DNA of 64,000 nt from Elephas maximus indicus (taxonomy: Eukaryota; Chordata; Mammalia; Proboscidea; Elephantidae), in assembly GCF_024166365.1 (NCBI RefSeq), contig NC_064820.1, positions 84,644,001 to 84,708,000 on the forward strand, written 5' to 3'. Positions 1-12,289 of this stretch are shown here, piece after piece. The position numbers and the translations under genes were made by a program. Within the stretch, counting starts at the first letter, position 1. Every line of letters starts with the position of its first letter. Under the pieces are notes generated by a model that was not told the origin of the DNA, searched no databases, and saw only the letters and a program-made list of their open reading frames with translations.

Positions 1-286
1 GATGGAATAAGTATGATGAAAGGGTACAACCCTGACACACACCTTTTCTGACTTTTAAACCATGCAGTATCCCCTTGTTCTAGTCCAATGACTGCCTCTT
101 GGTCTATGTATAGGTTTCTCATGAGCACAATTAAGTGTTCTGGAATTCTCATTCTTCATAATGTTATCCATAAATTTGTTGTGATCCACACAGTTGAATA
201 CCTTTGCATATTCAGCAAAACATAGGTAAACATCTTTCTGGTATTCTCTGCTTTCAGCCAGGATCCATCTGGCATCAACAATGATA
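1..286 (-). mobile_element. RTE LINE fragment (reverse transcriptase), cut by window edge
   Basis: Read on the minus strand, this encodes pieces of an RTE reverse transcriptase (ESREYQKDVYLCF, then a degraded form of the YAKAFDCVDHNK block), also seen in the copies at 29469 and 60723. The left side runs out of the window. The right side ends in a TA microsatellite. It is a decayed, truncated copy. Confidence 0.85.
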
Positions 287-299
287 TATATATATATAA
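284..299. repeat. (TA)n microsatellite
   Basis: Short run of alternating T and A at the end of the RTE fragment. Confidence 0.8.
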
Positions 300-1000
300 T
301 TTTTAACAATCAAAAATAATGTCCATTGTTCTAACCATAAAAATCACCCTCATGAAAAGGAGTATCTTTATATTTTGTAAATATATCTTTACCTATTGTA
401 CATACTCACCAGGTCTGGTCATGTTCTCTTCAGTTCGCAAAGGAGCATTCGTTACACGTGTGCTGTGTACTTGATACTTGGCGAGTTTCTGGGCAGGTAG
501 GGGATGGGGATGGTGGGACAAAGATGAGTAATACTCTTACAAAGTCTGCCGGGGAAAGAACACAAACAATTTGAATATAGGATGATGCAGTAACTTGGAA
601 GAGGGGTGCTGAGCTCAACCTGAGGACTTCAAAGGAAAGAGGTGATCCTGATTGGTGAGTAACCAGGTAAATGAAGGTGGGAAGAACCTTTCAGGCATAA
701 TGAGCTGTGTAAATAAAGGCACTGTGATGTGACTTGATATTATGTGGGGAACTCCTGATTTCCAAAGAAGAGACAAGACAGGTAGGATGCGGGCTGTGTT
801 AAGCAGGGTATATCTTGGTGAGGAGCTTGAGCAGTGGGAAGCCATGACATGATCCAAGGAGAGGTCTGGAGCCTTTGGGTTGAATATCTGACAAAACCTA
901 GCCAGCCACCCAATGGGGAAAATTGTTCCTCTTCTAGATTTAAGATTAGTGGAGATAAAATTTCATGGTTGAGAAAGTTAGGGGTCACTGAGGGAGAAAA
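300..1000. other. Upstream flank, nothing recognised
   Basis: No repeat family, coding exon or RNA gene could be recognised here. Reading frames in this stretch are short and lack family features. Confidence 0.5.
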
Positions 1001-1161
1001 AAAGACCAAACCCATTGCTGTAGAGTCAATTCTGACTCATAGCAACCCTTTAGGACAGAGGAGAACTGCCCCTAGAGTTTCCAAGGAGTGCCTGGTGGAG
1101 ACCAAATGCCGACCTTTTGGTTAGAAGATGTAGCACGTAACGACTACACCACCAGGCTTTC
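1001..1161 (-). mobile_element. AfroSINE
   Basis: Antisense AfroSINE. It begins with an A-rich tail, then the GTCGATTCTGACTCATAGCA-type 3' region, then the tRNA-related head (CTTTTGGTTAG, then a CACCACCAG end). It lies about 680 bases upstream of the CMYA5 start codon. Confidence 0.93.
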
Positions 1162-1502
1162 ACACTGAGGAAGAGAATACACAATTTGTTGACTTGCACA
1201 TGTAAAGGGAGCCCATGGTTCAAAGCTGGGCTTTTAAATAGTGCAGACCTAGCTTTATTTCCCATTGGGTTGCTTTACTAGCAAGGGAATCTTGAGCAAG
1301 CAACCTAAGCTCTTTGCATCTATAAAACAGACTGCAACAAAACCTATCACCCACAGTGTGAGGGGATAAAAATGAGACCCTTAGTGCAGTGTTCGATGCT
1401 AGTACGCACTCTGCTCAGTAAGAAGTAATTATTTGGCTGGGGTAAAGAATCTAACATAAAACCTACAGAGCCCACTCTGGAGGGGAGGAAGCCAGGACTG
1501 AA

Positions 1503-1986
<484 letters not shown>

Positions 1987-2500
1987 TAGCGTTTGCTTCT
2001 GCGTCCCCTCAGCTCGAGTGCGGCCGCCTGAGGGCCTAAACATGCCTGCAGTGGAGGGGGAAGGTCCTTTGGTAGGGAAACTATCCGCAACCCTCCTTTT
2101 TATTGCTCCCTCCCCTCCCCCTTTAAGCTATGCCGTTCTTTTCCCTCGAGCTAAGCGCTTTCTCCCTGGGCACGCTGCGTTTTCAAAGAGCTTGGAGGTG
2201 AAGGTGCTTGCTCTCAGCTGGAGTGACAGGCCTGCCTGCAGCAAAGCTTATCTTCCCCTCCCCCCTCCCCTGCTCCTTGTGACTTGCTGCTCTTGTTTAT
2301 TCCTGGGGATTTACTTAGGGTCCTGCCTAACTGCAGAAATGTGCTTCCTACAACGCTTACATTTGGCCCAAGCCACAGGAACAATCTTGAAAGCCTGAGC
2401 TTGAGGAGGTGGCCTGTAGGTGCAGGGAGAGAGGTCAAGAACACCCCTCTGGCACCTTCAAATGAATGGAGGTCTCCCGGCTGCCTAGCACTGGGCTAAC

Positions 2501-2640
2501 CCCAAAACCAAACCAGTTGCCGTCCAGTGGATTCCGAGCGACCTTGTAAGACAGTAGACTTTCCAAGGAGTGCCTGGTGGATTCGAACTGCTGACCTTTT
2601 GGTTAGCAGTAGCACTTAACCACTAGGGCACCAGGGTTTC
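2501..2640 (-). mobile_element. AfroSINE
   Basis: Antisense copy with an internal deletion in the 3' half. It is followed immediately by a second antisense copy. Confidence 0.9.
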
Positions 2641-2654
2641 CAGAGGCTGCTATA

Positions 2655-2817
2655 AACCCCAAAACCCACTGCCATCGAGTCGATTCTGACTCATAGCAAC
2701 CCTATAGGGCAGAATAGAACTGCTGGCATAGAGTTTCCAAGGAGCGCCTGGTGGATTTGAACTGCCGACCTCTTGGTTAGCAGCTGTAGCACTTAACCAC
2801 TACGCCACCAGGGTTTC
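2655..2817 (-). mobile_element. AfroSINE with target duplication
   Basis: Antisense copy of near full length. It is flanked by a 14-base target duplication: CAGAGGCTGCTATA at 2641-2654 and the one-mismatch copy CAGAGGTTGCTATA at 2818-2831. It inserted beside the head of the preceding SINE. Confidence 0.92.
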
Positions 2818-2989
2818 CAGAGGTTGCTATAAGGGGAATTAATTTTGATATAAAGGCCCATAAATTATTTGGAGCTAAGAAGCATGAAATTCAGTAACCC
2901 CTGTTCTTAAAGACCTGCTTCCTTGTTTCATAATCCCAAATTCATTCCAGTGAATGTTAATGCAACTATGTAATACTACATAAAAAGAT

Positions 2990-3150
2990 GGAGCCCCGGT
3001 GGTGCAGTGGTTAAGAGCTCGACTGCTAAAAAGGTCAGCAGTTCGAATCCACCATATGCTCCTTGGAAACCCTATAGGGCAGTTCTACCCTGCCTTATAG
3101 GGTCGCTGTAAGTTGAAATGGACTCTCCGGCCATTTTTTTTTTTTTTGGT
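2990..3150 (+). mobile_element. AfroSINE
   Basis: Sense copy: head GAGCCCCGGTGGTGCAGTGG, tRNA-like B box (GTTCGAATCC), then the GGGTCGCTGTAAGTTG tail and a T-rich end. Confidence 0.92.
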
Positions 3151-4660
3151 AATGAAAAGATGGGTCTCCCTCCACTTAGGTCTCTCTTCATTGTCTTCAT
3201 CCTTCTTCATGGAGATCCTAAAATGAGAATAGTAGGAATCATCTCCTCTCTATTCAGATTTGTTTCTACCTTCATTTGTTCTCTTTAAGATTGTGTTGTT
3301 TTTATTTCCCCTGTGCATGTTTGTCAGTCAGTGGTGTTGCTTCCTAAGTCTATTACAGAAAGCTTTGTAGGTGACAGATGGATGTGCACCATTGCTTCAG
3401 AATACCCATCTTACCCTGAGTTAAAAATCCTGCCTAACCAAAGCCAGCAGAGCTGAAGTCGAGTTGTAGTAGCAGCCCATATAGTGATGTTGATTAGGGT
3501 AATTGGTCAATCAGATAAGAAGTTTTGAATACTGGTTACATATTTACCAAGCAACTACTAAGCACAATCCTTGCCCTCAAAGATTTTATGGAAAAAGCTA
3601 AGGAACAATATGCAGAATGTGAGACTATGCACTAAATAAATGAGGGGCGGTAGACTGTGGGTACTGTGGGGGGTCGGAAGAGAGCAAGTAGAGCCAAGTG
3701 ACTGCCTTGATGTAGTGGGCGTGAGGTGGACCTTAGAGGATGGGCAGCGGATACATAAAGGAAAGAAGCAGAAGACACCTTTGGGAGATGGACCTTTGAT
3801 TTCTGTGCAGTATTGAGAAGGATGAGTTTATCAACCCTAGCCTTTCTAACCTTTACCTGTTAGTGGTGTCCAGAATCCTCCTACACTTGCCCAACCTAAA
3901 TTTACCTCCAAGAGAATCTGAAAACTCATTTAAATTGAAACGTGAGCAGCTGACAGTAATTCACAGAGCTACTTTGGGGTCACATTGCTCTTTGACAGGT
4001 CAAGACCTTTATGTAAGTATCTGACTTATCTGCAGCAAGTTTTAGTGTGCTCTGACTATAGACAGTAAGGGGGATGCCAGGGCAAGAGGGCAGAATTAAT
4101 AGGGTAAAGGAAATCATATGGGGATAAGGTGGGTGGTGATGGAGGCCTTGAAAACCACCACATTTTTTAAATTTTGGATTTGATGACCTGGGTAACAAGG
4201 AGTCAGTAAAACTTCTGAACGAGGTTAGAGAACAGATGAATATTGTTGGAAAATTAGTCTGATAAGGGTATATTGGAAAGTTGGTTTTCGGGAGGGCTCA
4301 GATCAGGGAGGCACTTGCAAAAAATAAAATAAAAAAGGTGGTATCTAGGGCTTGAACCACAGTGGGGGCAATGGGAAAGGAGATGGGCAGTGGTAGATAG
4401 AGGTAGGGAGATGTCAGTGAGGGGGAACTCCTAAGAGAACTCGGAGTCCCCAGATTTCTTCAGCCTTGGAGTGTTGTTAAGAATCAAACCCCTTTGTTGT
4501 GTATGAGTTTACAAATATCGCCTGCAGGTTTTTCTTCTGAGACCAGAGGTGAGAACTTGGTGCATTCTCTAAAGGATGGGAGGTCAGAATGATGTTTCAC
4601 CTTTCTTCACCCATTCTTTTTGGCTCTTCCACCAGAGTTGTATAATTAAAAGAGGACTCA
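3151..4660. other. Intron 1 segment with only weak repeat traces
   Basis: Nothing coding was recognised. Stretches near 3545-3760 and 4090-4320 resemble decayed antisense L2 but are too diverged to call by eye. Confidence 0.4.
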
Positions 4661-4666
4661 CTCACT

Positions 4667-4850
4667 CTGTGCCTGGCACAGTGCTAAGTGTTTACATTTT
4701 AAACCTTCCCAACAGCACTGTGAGGTGATTTTCCTGTTACAGATGAGGAAACTGAGACTTACTTCCAAGGCAAGTAAATGTAAGAGCCAAGATGTGAGCT
4801 TAGATCTGTGTGCTATAAACCACTAGGCTTTCACCACCTCTTCCATTTGA
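4667..4850 (-). mobile_element. MIR SINE
   Basis: Reads as antisense MIR: TGCCTGGCACAGTGCTAAGT, then the conserved core GATGAGGAAACTGAG, then a degraded tRNA-side half. An ancient mammalian repeat. Confidence 0.8.
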
Positions 4851-5142
4851 GGAGAGACCCTGTGCCCTCAACTGACTCATTATTTATTTACTCTCAGCTG
4901 AAACTTGAGTGGAACCATCTAGGTTCTACTTTGAATGGTTACTGGAAGAAAAGGGAAGTCTTCATCTCTCTGAGTAACAGTGAGAGTTCTTCTCCTTCTT
5001 GAGTGGAAAAGTTGTCTCTACATTTTCTCATAGCTCAGAACCATTCTCAGAAACTGAGTTATAAACTGATTTTTCTTTAAAAAAAAATGAGTGGCACATA
5101 ATAGTAAAAAAAACATAGCACAGCCTAAGTATCTAATAATAA

Positions 5143-5312
5143 TAAAAACCAAAACCAAACCCATTGCTGTAGCGTCGATTCTGACTTGTAGCAACCCTAT
5201 AGGACAGAGTGGAACTGCCCCCACAGGGTTTCCAAGGAGCAGCTAGTGGATTCAAACTGCCGACCTTTTGGTTAGCAGCTGAAGGCTCAACCACTGTGCC
5301 ACCAGGGCTCCT
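5143..5312 (-). mobile_element. AfroSINE
   Basis: Full-length-type antisense copy ending in CCACCAGGGCTCC. Confidence 0.93.
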
Positions 5313-5864
5313 TGTTGTTACTAAAATGCTTTCATAAAAACTAATAATATGAAAAATACTTATATTAAATTTGAATTTTTTTATAATTTAGAATCATTTC
5401 AACCATAGAATAAAATATATATTGGAAAAAGGCCCCCACCAAAAAAAAATTAGAAAAATGTTAGTGGTGGTTATTACTAGATAAAATAATGATTAATTTT
5501 TTCTTTATATTTATCAGCATTTTTCAATGTTTCTATAATGAGCATGTAGTGCTTTTCTGCATATTAGAAAAAATAAACTTTTTTCTTCAAATAAAAAATT
5601 TGGAGGACACAAGATGTAGTCTGCTTGTAAATCTTTTTCTTACCCTCTCAGGTATAATATGTAAAATGATCTCTAACTACCTTTATGAATCTAGGAAAAG
5701 CCCCCTTTTGTTGTAAAAATGCATTTCTTGTGTGGTAAAGCTCAACATTACACATACCAGTGCTTACACTGGATCAGAGAACTATTGTTCTGACATCATT
5801 CAGTGATATGAAAATGATACATGGCATTAAGAGGGCTGCATGTGAATACCATTAGCTGTTTCAT

Positions 5865-6095
5865 TGTAAGCAAATTCCCTATCTTCTCTGAGCCCCAATT
5901 TTTCCATCTTAAAATGGTAGTGATAATTCTTAATTCATAAGGTTATCATAAAAACCCAGTGCCATCGAGTCAATTCCGACTCATAGCCACCCTAGAGGAC
6001 AGAGTAGAACTGCCCCATAGAGCTTCCATAGGATTAAATAAACTACGTGAGCATGTTTAAGTACTTGGCCCTTAGTATATTTCCAATTCACCCTT
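5865..6095 (+). mobile_element. MIR SINE interrupted by an AfroSINE
   Basis: Sense MIR with a TTTTTCCATCTTAAAATGG core before, and a GGATTAAATAAACTACGTGA block after, a partial AfroSINE at 5950-6029. Confidence 0.65.
5950..6029 (-). mobile_element. AfroSINE, 5' truncated
   Basis: Only the 3' half of the SINE (antisense) is present, from the A-rich tail to GAACTGCCCCATAGAG. It splits an older MIR. Confidence 0.88.
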
Positions 6096-6595
6096 CAGAT
6101 GAATCATTATTGGCAGCAAACCTCTACTTTCTGGCACCATTCATCAGTGAAGGAGGAGTGATGCTCTCAGTTTTTAATATGAGTAATGATCCTATTCCAC
6201 TTTAACTTACTTGTATTCCTTCATTCACTAAACGTCCGTGGAGTGTCTACTCATTGGACCATTCAAGGTACTGGGAATACAATAATTGCTAAGAATTCAT
6301 TACTACACTTACAATGTTCACATTCTGGTGGAGAAACAGAAAACCATAATTACTTTATTAATTCTTAAAAGCGATTTAAGGAAGAAAAGGTCTGTATGAA
6401 GTACCTCAAAGTAGGGAGAAAGTCCTGGAATCTACTCGGTCTGGAAGGCCACTGGAGCAGGGTCTTGAATCATAATGAAATGCCCCAGAGAGCTTGTCGT
6501 TTGTGGATGTATAAAACAAAAAAATGAAAGATTTTTGTTTTGCTAAAACTTAAGATCATTGGTAAATGGTATATTTATAAAACCCACCGAATTTT

Positions 6596-6735
6596 AGAGC
6601 TGGGAGAAGCTTTAGAAACATCTATTCCCAGCCAATCATTTTACAGATTCAGAAACTGAGAGTAAGGGGACATTTGTTCAAAATCATGCAACTTCTTAGT
6701 GGTAAGATTAGGATTAGATTCCAGGTATCTAGACT
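6596..6735 (-). mobile_element. Ancient MIR/CORE-like repeat
   Basis: Contains a degraded ATTTTACAGATTCAGAAACTGAG core typical of ancient mammalian SINEs, embedded in diverged sequence. The exact family is uncertain. Confidence 0.4.
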
Positions 6736-6754
6736 CCAATCTAATATTCATTAG

Positions 6755-7250
6755 ATTATTCATTCAACAAATGTTTATTGAGCTCTTACTGTGTGCCAAG
6801 CACTGTTTAGACACAGGTATATAGTACTAAAGAAAACAAAGTTCTGCCCTCCTGGAACTGACTTTCCAGTGTGAGAAGAGAAATAAACAAATATATGTCG
6901 GGTGGCAATAAGTGATATGAAGATGAAGCAGCAGGATGAGGGTCTCTTTTAGGTACAGTGGTAAAGAAAGCCTCCCTGGTGACATGACATTTGAGCAGAG
7001 ACAAAGGAAATGAAGGGTAAAGAGTGTTCTTGGCAAAGGGAAGAGCAGGTGCAAGGGCACTGAGGCAGGAATGTGTGGGGCTTGTTTGAGGAACACAAAG
7101 ATCAGGTTTCTGGAGCAGAGTGAACCAGGGAGAGTGGTCAGAGATGAGTCTAAGAGGTAGTCGGGTTGCAGATCATATAGGACTTTGTAGGCCATGATAA
7201 GGACTATGAATTTTATTCTGCATGAAATAGGAAGCCCTGTTCTGTCTAGA
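6755..7250 (-). mobile_element. L2 LINE 3' end
   Basis: Antisense L2. It starts with CATTCAACAAATGTTTATTG, then TGTGCCAAGCACTG, a CCTCCTGGAACTGAC block and a GACATTTGAGCAGAGAC block in the expected order. The other strand carries broken reading frames only. Confidence 0.7.
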
Positions 7251-7603
7251 ATACTACTCAAAGTTTAAAAAAAAACAAACAAGAAAAACATACTGATTAA
7301 AATACTCATTTAAATAGTAACATCCTATACATACCTATTTTCACGCTACAAATATTTATTGAACAACTACCATATATGAAACACTATTAAATGTTTCGAT
7401 CTCATGGTCTCCTGTATGGAGAGAGAGATTCAAATAGGTAATCATTATTTTTGTATTTTTCTTATTGTAGACTAATGAAGCCCAACTCTTTTTGCCTCTC
7501 TCTCAGATCACTTTAAACTTTCTGGCATTTTGTTTTAGCTCATTCTCTATCAGCCGATTTTAATTTCTCTATTTAAGCACAAAGAACTTTTACTACAGCA
7601 GTA

Positions 7604-8088
7604 CAGGTAGTCCCCGGGTTATGAATGCCTGACTTACAGACTACTCATACTTAAGAACAGACTGCCATAAAGCCTATTGTGTTAAAAATTTGAGTTACAA
7701 ACAATGGTTTATAATAACGAATGCAATAGAAATACTTTGTGACACTCATGAAAATATTGCATGGTTTGGAAGTGTTTTATATGCATAAAACCCATTGCCG
7801 TAGTGTCGATTACAACTCATAGCAACCCTATAGCACCGGGTAGAACTACCCCATAGGGTTTCCAAGGAGTGGCTGGTGGATTTGAACTGCTGACCTTTTG
7901 GCTAACAGACGAGCTGTTAACCACTGTGCCACCGGGGCTCCTTTATATGCATAGAAAGGTAAAATAAATACTATAAACAAACACAAACACTGACTGACTC
8001 TAAATAAGAACGGTATGCACCTGTTCCAACTTACCTACTTAAAGACAGACTTAGGAACAGATCTCATTCGTAACCTGGGGACTGCCTA
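7604..8088. mobile_element. Non-autonomous DNA transposon (Tc1/mariner-Tigger-like), split by an AfroSINE
   Basis: The ends are inverted repeats of about 23 bases: CAGGTAGTCCCCGGGTTATG at the left and its imperfect reverse complement ending at 8088. TA dinucleotides flank both ends (7602-7603, 8089-8090). Without the inserted SINE the element is about 320 bases. The TA target and short length suggest a Tc1/mariner-type MITE; the family name is inferred. Confidence 0.75.
7788..7941 (-). mobile_element. AfroSINE with exact target duplication
   Basis: Antisense copy inside the DNA transposon. Exact 12-base target duplication TTTATATGCATA at 7776-7787 and 7942-7953. Confidence 0.95.
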
Positions 8089-8878
8089 TACCCAAAACTT
8101 AAGTCACCTTCAGTTATAGCTTTGCCAGTGCCTATATATATATTTTTTTTATATAAAACAGATCTGTCTAAGCTGTTAGAATGAAAATTATTAGTGACAT
8201 TCACATTTAACTAATCTTTGTAGGAAGCAAACCTTTTGAAAGGTGAAGGGAATTTATAAATGGTTTATGTTATCTGTATAGAGCACTCTGTTTCCATGTA
8301 TCTATTTATATAGCGTCTCCCACTGCTATACTTACCTAAGTGTTTTGACAAGTGTGTCATTTGAGCTAGCCCTCTTCTAATGTCAGTGGAAAGAGCCCGG
8401 GTTGGAGGGGTGACTGCTCAGGATGCCAGAGCCTGAGGGAGGAGAGAAAGATAAAACAGAGGCCTTGGAGCCAGAAACTGAAGTGCTATTTAAGTGTTGG
8501 CTGCATGGGTATTACATGCCCTTGGTAAGACTTTGACTCAACAAGATTTTGGCTCAGCAGCAAGAGTTAGAATTTTTTTTTTTTTTCTCTAAACAACATA
8601 CCTATTAAAGTATAGGACATATTGACTGAGAATGTACAAAGGAAAATGTGTTGTATTCCCCAGGGATTCTGAATCTAGGCTCAGTAAGAACCTTGAATCC
8701 ATCTAGACAGTATACCCAATTTCCCCTGCCTACTTTTTTTTTTTAACCAGGAAAACTTAGAGAATTAGGAACAAGAGAATGGATATGGTACATGAAAATA
8801 ATAATCTTTGATCTAGTTCAGCACTATCCGATAGAAATACAACGTGAACCACATATTTAATTTTAAGTTTTCTAGTTT

Positions 8879-9024
8879 AAAAAAAAAACCCGTTGCCGTC
8901 AAGTCGGTTCCGACTCATAGCGACAGAGTAGAACAGCCCTGTAGGGTTTCCATGGAGCACCTGGTGGATTCGAACTGCTGACCTTTTGGTTAGCAGCTGT
9001 AGCTCTTAACCACTGCACCACCAG
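8879..9024 (-). mobile_element. AfroSINE
   Basis: Antisense copy with a good tRNA-like region (GATTCGAACTGCTGACCTTT) and a small internal deletion. Confidence 0.93.
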
Positions 9025-9207
9025 TAAAATGAAAGTAATGAAATTAATTTTAATAATGTATTTTGTTTGTCCTATTACCCAAGCATTATCATTTTGCCAT
9101 GTAATCAATATAAAAATTATTAACGGGACATTTCAGTTTTTTATACTAAGTCTTTGAAATTTGGTGTCTATTTTTAATACTTATAACATTAATAGCCACA
9201 TGTGGTT

Positions 9208-9402
9208 GTTGTTGGCTGCCTTTGAGTTGGCCGCCAGGCCTTTATTCATAGCCTGTCTTAGTCTGGAAGCTCCAGTGAAACCTGTTCAGCATTATAGCAG
9301 CATGCAAGCCTCCACTAACAGAGGGGTGGTGGCTGCGTCTGAGGTGCACTGACCGGGAATTGAATCTGGGTTTCCCATGCGGAAGGCAAGCATGCCTTAC
9401 CT
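9208..9402 (-). mobile_element. tRNA-derived SINE with RTE-like tail, distinct subfamily
   Basis: Antisense. It starts with GTTGTTGTTGGCTGCC, the tail type shared with RTE. It ends with a tRNA-like block (GGGAATTGAATCTGGG, TTTCCCATGCGGAAGG) unlike the common AfroSINE head here. Exact 10-base target duplication ACATGTGGTT at 9198-9207 and 9403-9412. Confidence 0.75.
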
Positions 9403-9499
9403 ACATGTGGTTAGTGGCTACCATATTGGACAGCTCAGCTCTGGTCAATACCTAGAAATCCATTATCTTCATTGGAATCTATAAGAACTTCAGTGATAA

Positions 9500-9770
9500 T
9501 GAGTTCTTTGTGCCAGGCCCTGTGCTAGATACCAGGGACATAAAGATAATTGGATGACACAATTGCTTATCTCAAGGGACTTATAGTCTGATGAGAAGAA
9601 ATAATTAACTCTAACATAATGTCATAAGTGCTACACTAAGGCTATTAACAAAGAAATATGGAAAAGACATTCATCCTTCCTAAAATAATGTTTAGAAAGG
9701 TTTTGCAGAGAAAGTGTAGCTGTGCAGAAGGGTATTCCAAGAATAGGAAATGTTAGATACTTCTCTAGTT
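9500..9770 (-). mobile_element. L2 LINE fragment
   Basis: Antisense L2-like: TTTGTGCCAGGCCCTGTGCT, a GACATAAAGATAA block and a GGGACTTATAGTCTGATGAG block. Diverged. Confidence 0.55.
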
Positions 9771-9958
9771 CCTGGTTCCAGTGCTAGTACTCCAATTGCT
9801 GCTGTATCTAAGCTTTCTTCTTAGAATCCAGAGTCAGAAGTTTTCAGGGTTGAGAATATTTGTTGAATGAATAAGTGAATGCAGTGAATGAATGAGTGAA
9901 TGTCAAGTAATCCAGACTTCTTCAAGAAGCAAATTTACTTGAGGCATTGAACTTCTTA

Positions 9959-10148
9959 AGGAGCCCTGGTGGCACAGTGGTTAAAGTGATCAACTGCTAA
10001 CTGGAAGGTTGGCAGTTGGAAACCAGCAGCAGCTGCTTGGGAGAAAGATGTGGCAGTTTGCTTCCATAAAGATTTATAGCTTTGGAAACCCTATGGAATT
10101 GCTATAAGTCTGAATTGACTTGATGGCAGTGGGTTTTGGGTTTGGAGG
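9959..10148 (+). mobile_element. AfroSINE, long subtype
   Basis: Sense copy with the extra central block (GATGTGGCAGTTTGCTTCC, then AAAGATT) missing from the short AfroSINEs. Target duplication of 12 bases with one mismatch at 9947-9958 and 10149-10160. Confidence 0.93.
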
Positions 10149-10724
10149 TTGAACTTGTTAGATTAGGTAGGATTTTGTTGGTTGTTGACCACTCATTTCA
10201 GGGATTGACGATGCCCAGTGATTTGGAAGCACAGTACCTTGGAGGGAATGGTGATAAATCCTGGGGGATTGTTCAATTAAGATGCCTGTGGTCATCATTC
10301 CCACCTTCTGTGATTTGTCAGGAGAACTCCCTCAGACTAACCCTTGAGCCAGATCGTGGATAGAAGGATAAGAATAGGCATTGCTTGTTGCCCAGAGAAA
10401 AGTCCTCTGTTAAGGCAGTCAAAGTGGACTCAGTTCCAAAATGCCATATCCTAATCTGCTAAAGTCCAAGACGTGTGAGAAGATTGATTCCATTCTTCAG
10501 CCTACAAGCACTTAATGCTCAAAGCTCTCTCATCAAGCTGTTATTATATTTTCTTAGTTTGGGTATGCCTCTCTTTAAGAAAAATCTACATGCTAAATTT
10601 GAAATTTACATTCACCACAAATTTTCTCTTAATGGCTAATTTCACTAGGGCATTTAAAATTGTTGATTTGTAAATAAAATGTATTCCCTTGTTTTTAAAA
10701 TAAAGTATCTACTATAAGAGGCTT

Positions 10725-10915
10725 ATTCATTCACCAAATATTTATTGAAGGCCTACTGTGTGCCAGGAAATGTAAGTATGGAGTAAACAAAATAAAATTC
10801 CCAATCTTGAGAGTTTAGCCTCTGTGAGAGAAGACATTAAACAAATAATCCTTCAAGTAATTAATTAGTTGAAGCAAATGTACTGGTAAAATGAGTTGGT
10901 TCTGGGGAGCTGAGG
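10725..10915 (-). mobile_element. L2 LINE fragment
   Basis: Antisense L2-like end: CACCAAATATTTATTGAAGG followed by TACTGTGTGCCAGG. Confidence 0.6.
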
Positions 10916-11194
10916 TAGGGGTCCACTAGGACTCCGACCCTCCAGGTCCAGTACCTGAATCCTCCTTGCTCACTCCTTCCAGGAGGTTTCTGTTTGTGTT
11001 CCAGGTCCCTTCTTTCTAGCCTTTCTTTTTTGGCTTACAGCATAAGTTTCCATGGTCCTGTGGTCTAAGTCTGGCAGGAGAACCTGGCTGCTAGTGACAC
11101 TTATCCTAGAAGGGACCTAAGACATCATGAAGCATGACTTTCTTGTGATTCTGTGAGTGAACAAAGGCTCAGAGAAGGGACGGGAATCCAACAC

Positions 11195-11605
11195 TTACTC
11201 AAAGAACATCTAATCTACGCCAAGCACTGTCACTTGTTATTTTGAGCCATTTATACAGTCCTGTTGCCATAAAGTAGATTTCGACTCATAATGACCTTAT
11301 AGGACAGAGCAGTACTGCCCTATAGGGTTTTCTAGGCTATAATCTTTATGGGAGCAGACTACTACATCTTTCTTCCATGGATCAGCTGGTGGTTTGAATT
11401 GCAGACCTGTTGATTAGCAGCTGAGTGCTTTAATCACTGTGACACCAGCATGCCTCTATGATATAGGCATGATTTTCATCACCATTTTACACAAGAAACT
11501 GAGGCTTAGCAATATTGACTAATTTATCTAACTTCAGACAGCTAGTAAGTATCATAGCTAGGATTCTAAGCCTAGTCTAATGGCAGAGCCAGTGCTAAAA
11601 CTCCT
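11195..11605 (-). mobile_element. MIR SINE interrupted by an AfroSINE
   Basis: Antisense MIR. The left part (CAAGCACTGTCACTTGTTAT) and the right part (CATTTTACACAAGAAACTGA, then CAGACAGCTAGTAAGT) are separated by an AfroSINE at 11260-11453. Confidence 0.7.
11260..11453 (-). mobile_element. AfroSINE, long subtype
   Basis: Antisense copy with the central block (AATCTTTATGGGAGCAGACT, then ACATCTTTC). Confidence 0.92.
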
Positions 11606-12289
11606 AGTTGAGTGCTCATCTCAAGATTTTATATGCACACACACTTATCTGTTCGTTATTAGCCAACTTATTTCTTTTTTATTTGAGCATAAATTTACAA
11701 TTTTTAAGTAATTATTTAATTTTAAATAATCACTTCAAACTTTAAAAGCAAAAGCATAAAAGACCCAGAAAATCTACGTAGTAGCTAATGCTGACCAGCA
11801 CCTTAGCTATATTAAGTTTCCTAATGTGTGATAGCATAGATCTCATGTTTAAAAATAGACATTAGGCAATCCAATGCATTTGAATTTTCATAAGGTCAAC
11901 ACCCAGACAACTTCTCCACATGCTGTAGGGACTCCTGGGATAAACTTTCAATAGCTATTTAGTATAACATCTATAAAAATTCACATCCTCTGTTTAAAAG
12001 ACAGAGTTTGTATTAGGTTTGGAGTGGTGAGCTTTGGAGTTTTCATATCAGGTATGTTTTTGTTTTTTTCAAGAGAGCATGAGGAGAAGAGAGTGAGATG
12101 TTGTCTTTGGCCCTTCTTAGATTTTGGGATCTGCCAGGAGGGCCTCAACAAATCCCCTCTGCATGTAACACCATTTAGGGCATAAATTGAGTTACACTGC
12201 ATTAAAAAACACCCAATAAATGGAAAAAACCTAGATTATGGTCCTGGCTTTGCCACTTACTAGTTGTGCACCTGGGGCGAGACACTTAA

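Larger units (their letters stand above)
8813..9443. mobile_element. Ancient DNA transposon with two SINE insertions
   Basis: The outer ends form imperfect inverted repeats (CAGCACTATCCGATA at 8819-8833; the reverse complement of 9425-9440 reads CTGAGCTGTCCAATAT). The interior is A/T rich and interrupted at 8879-9024 and 9208-9402 by SINEs. A repeat of this type is common to placental mammals; I did not assign a family name. Confidence 0.6.
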
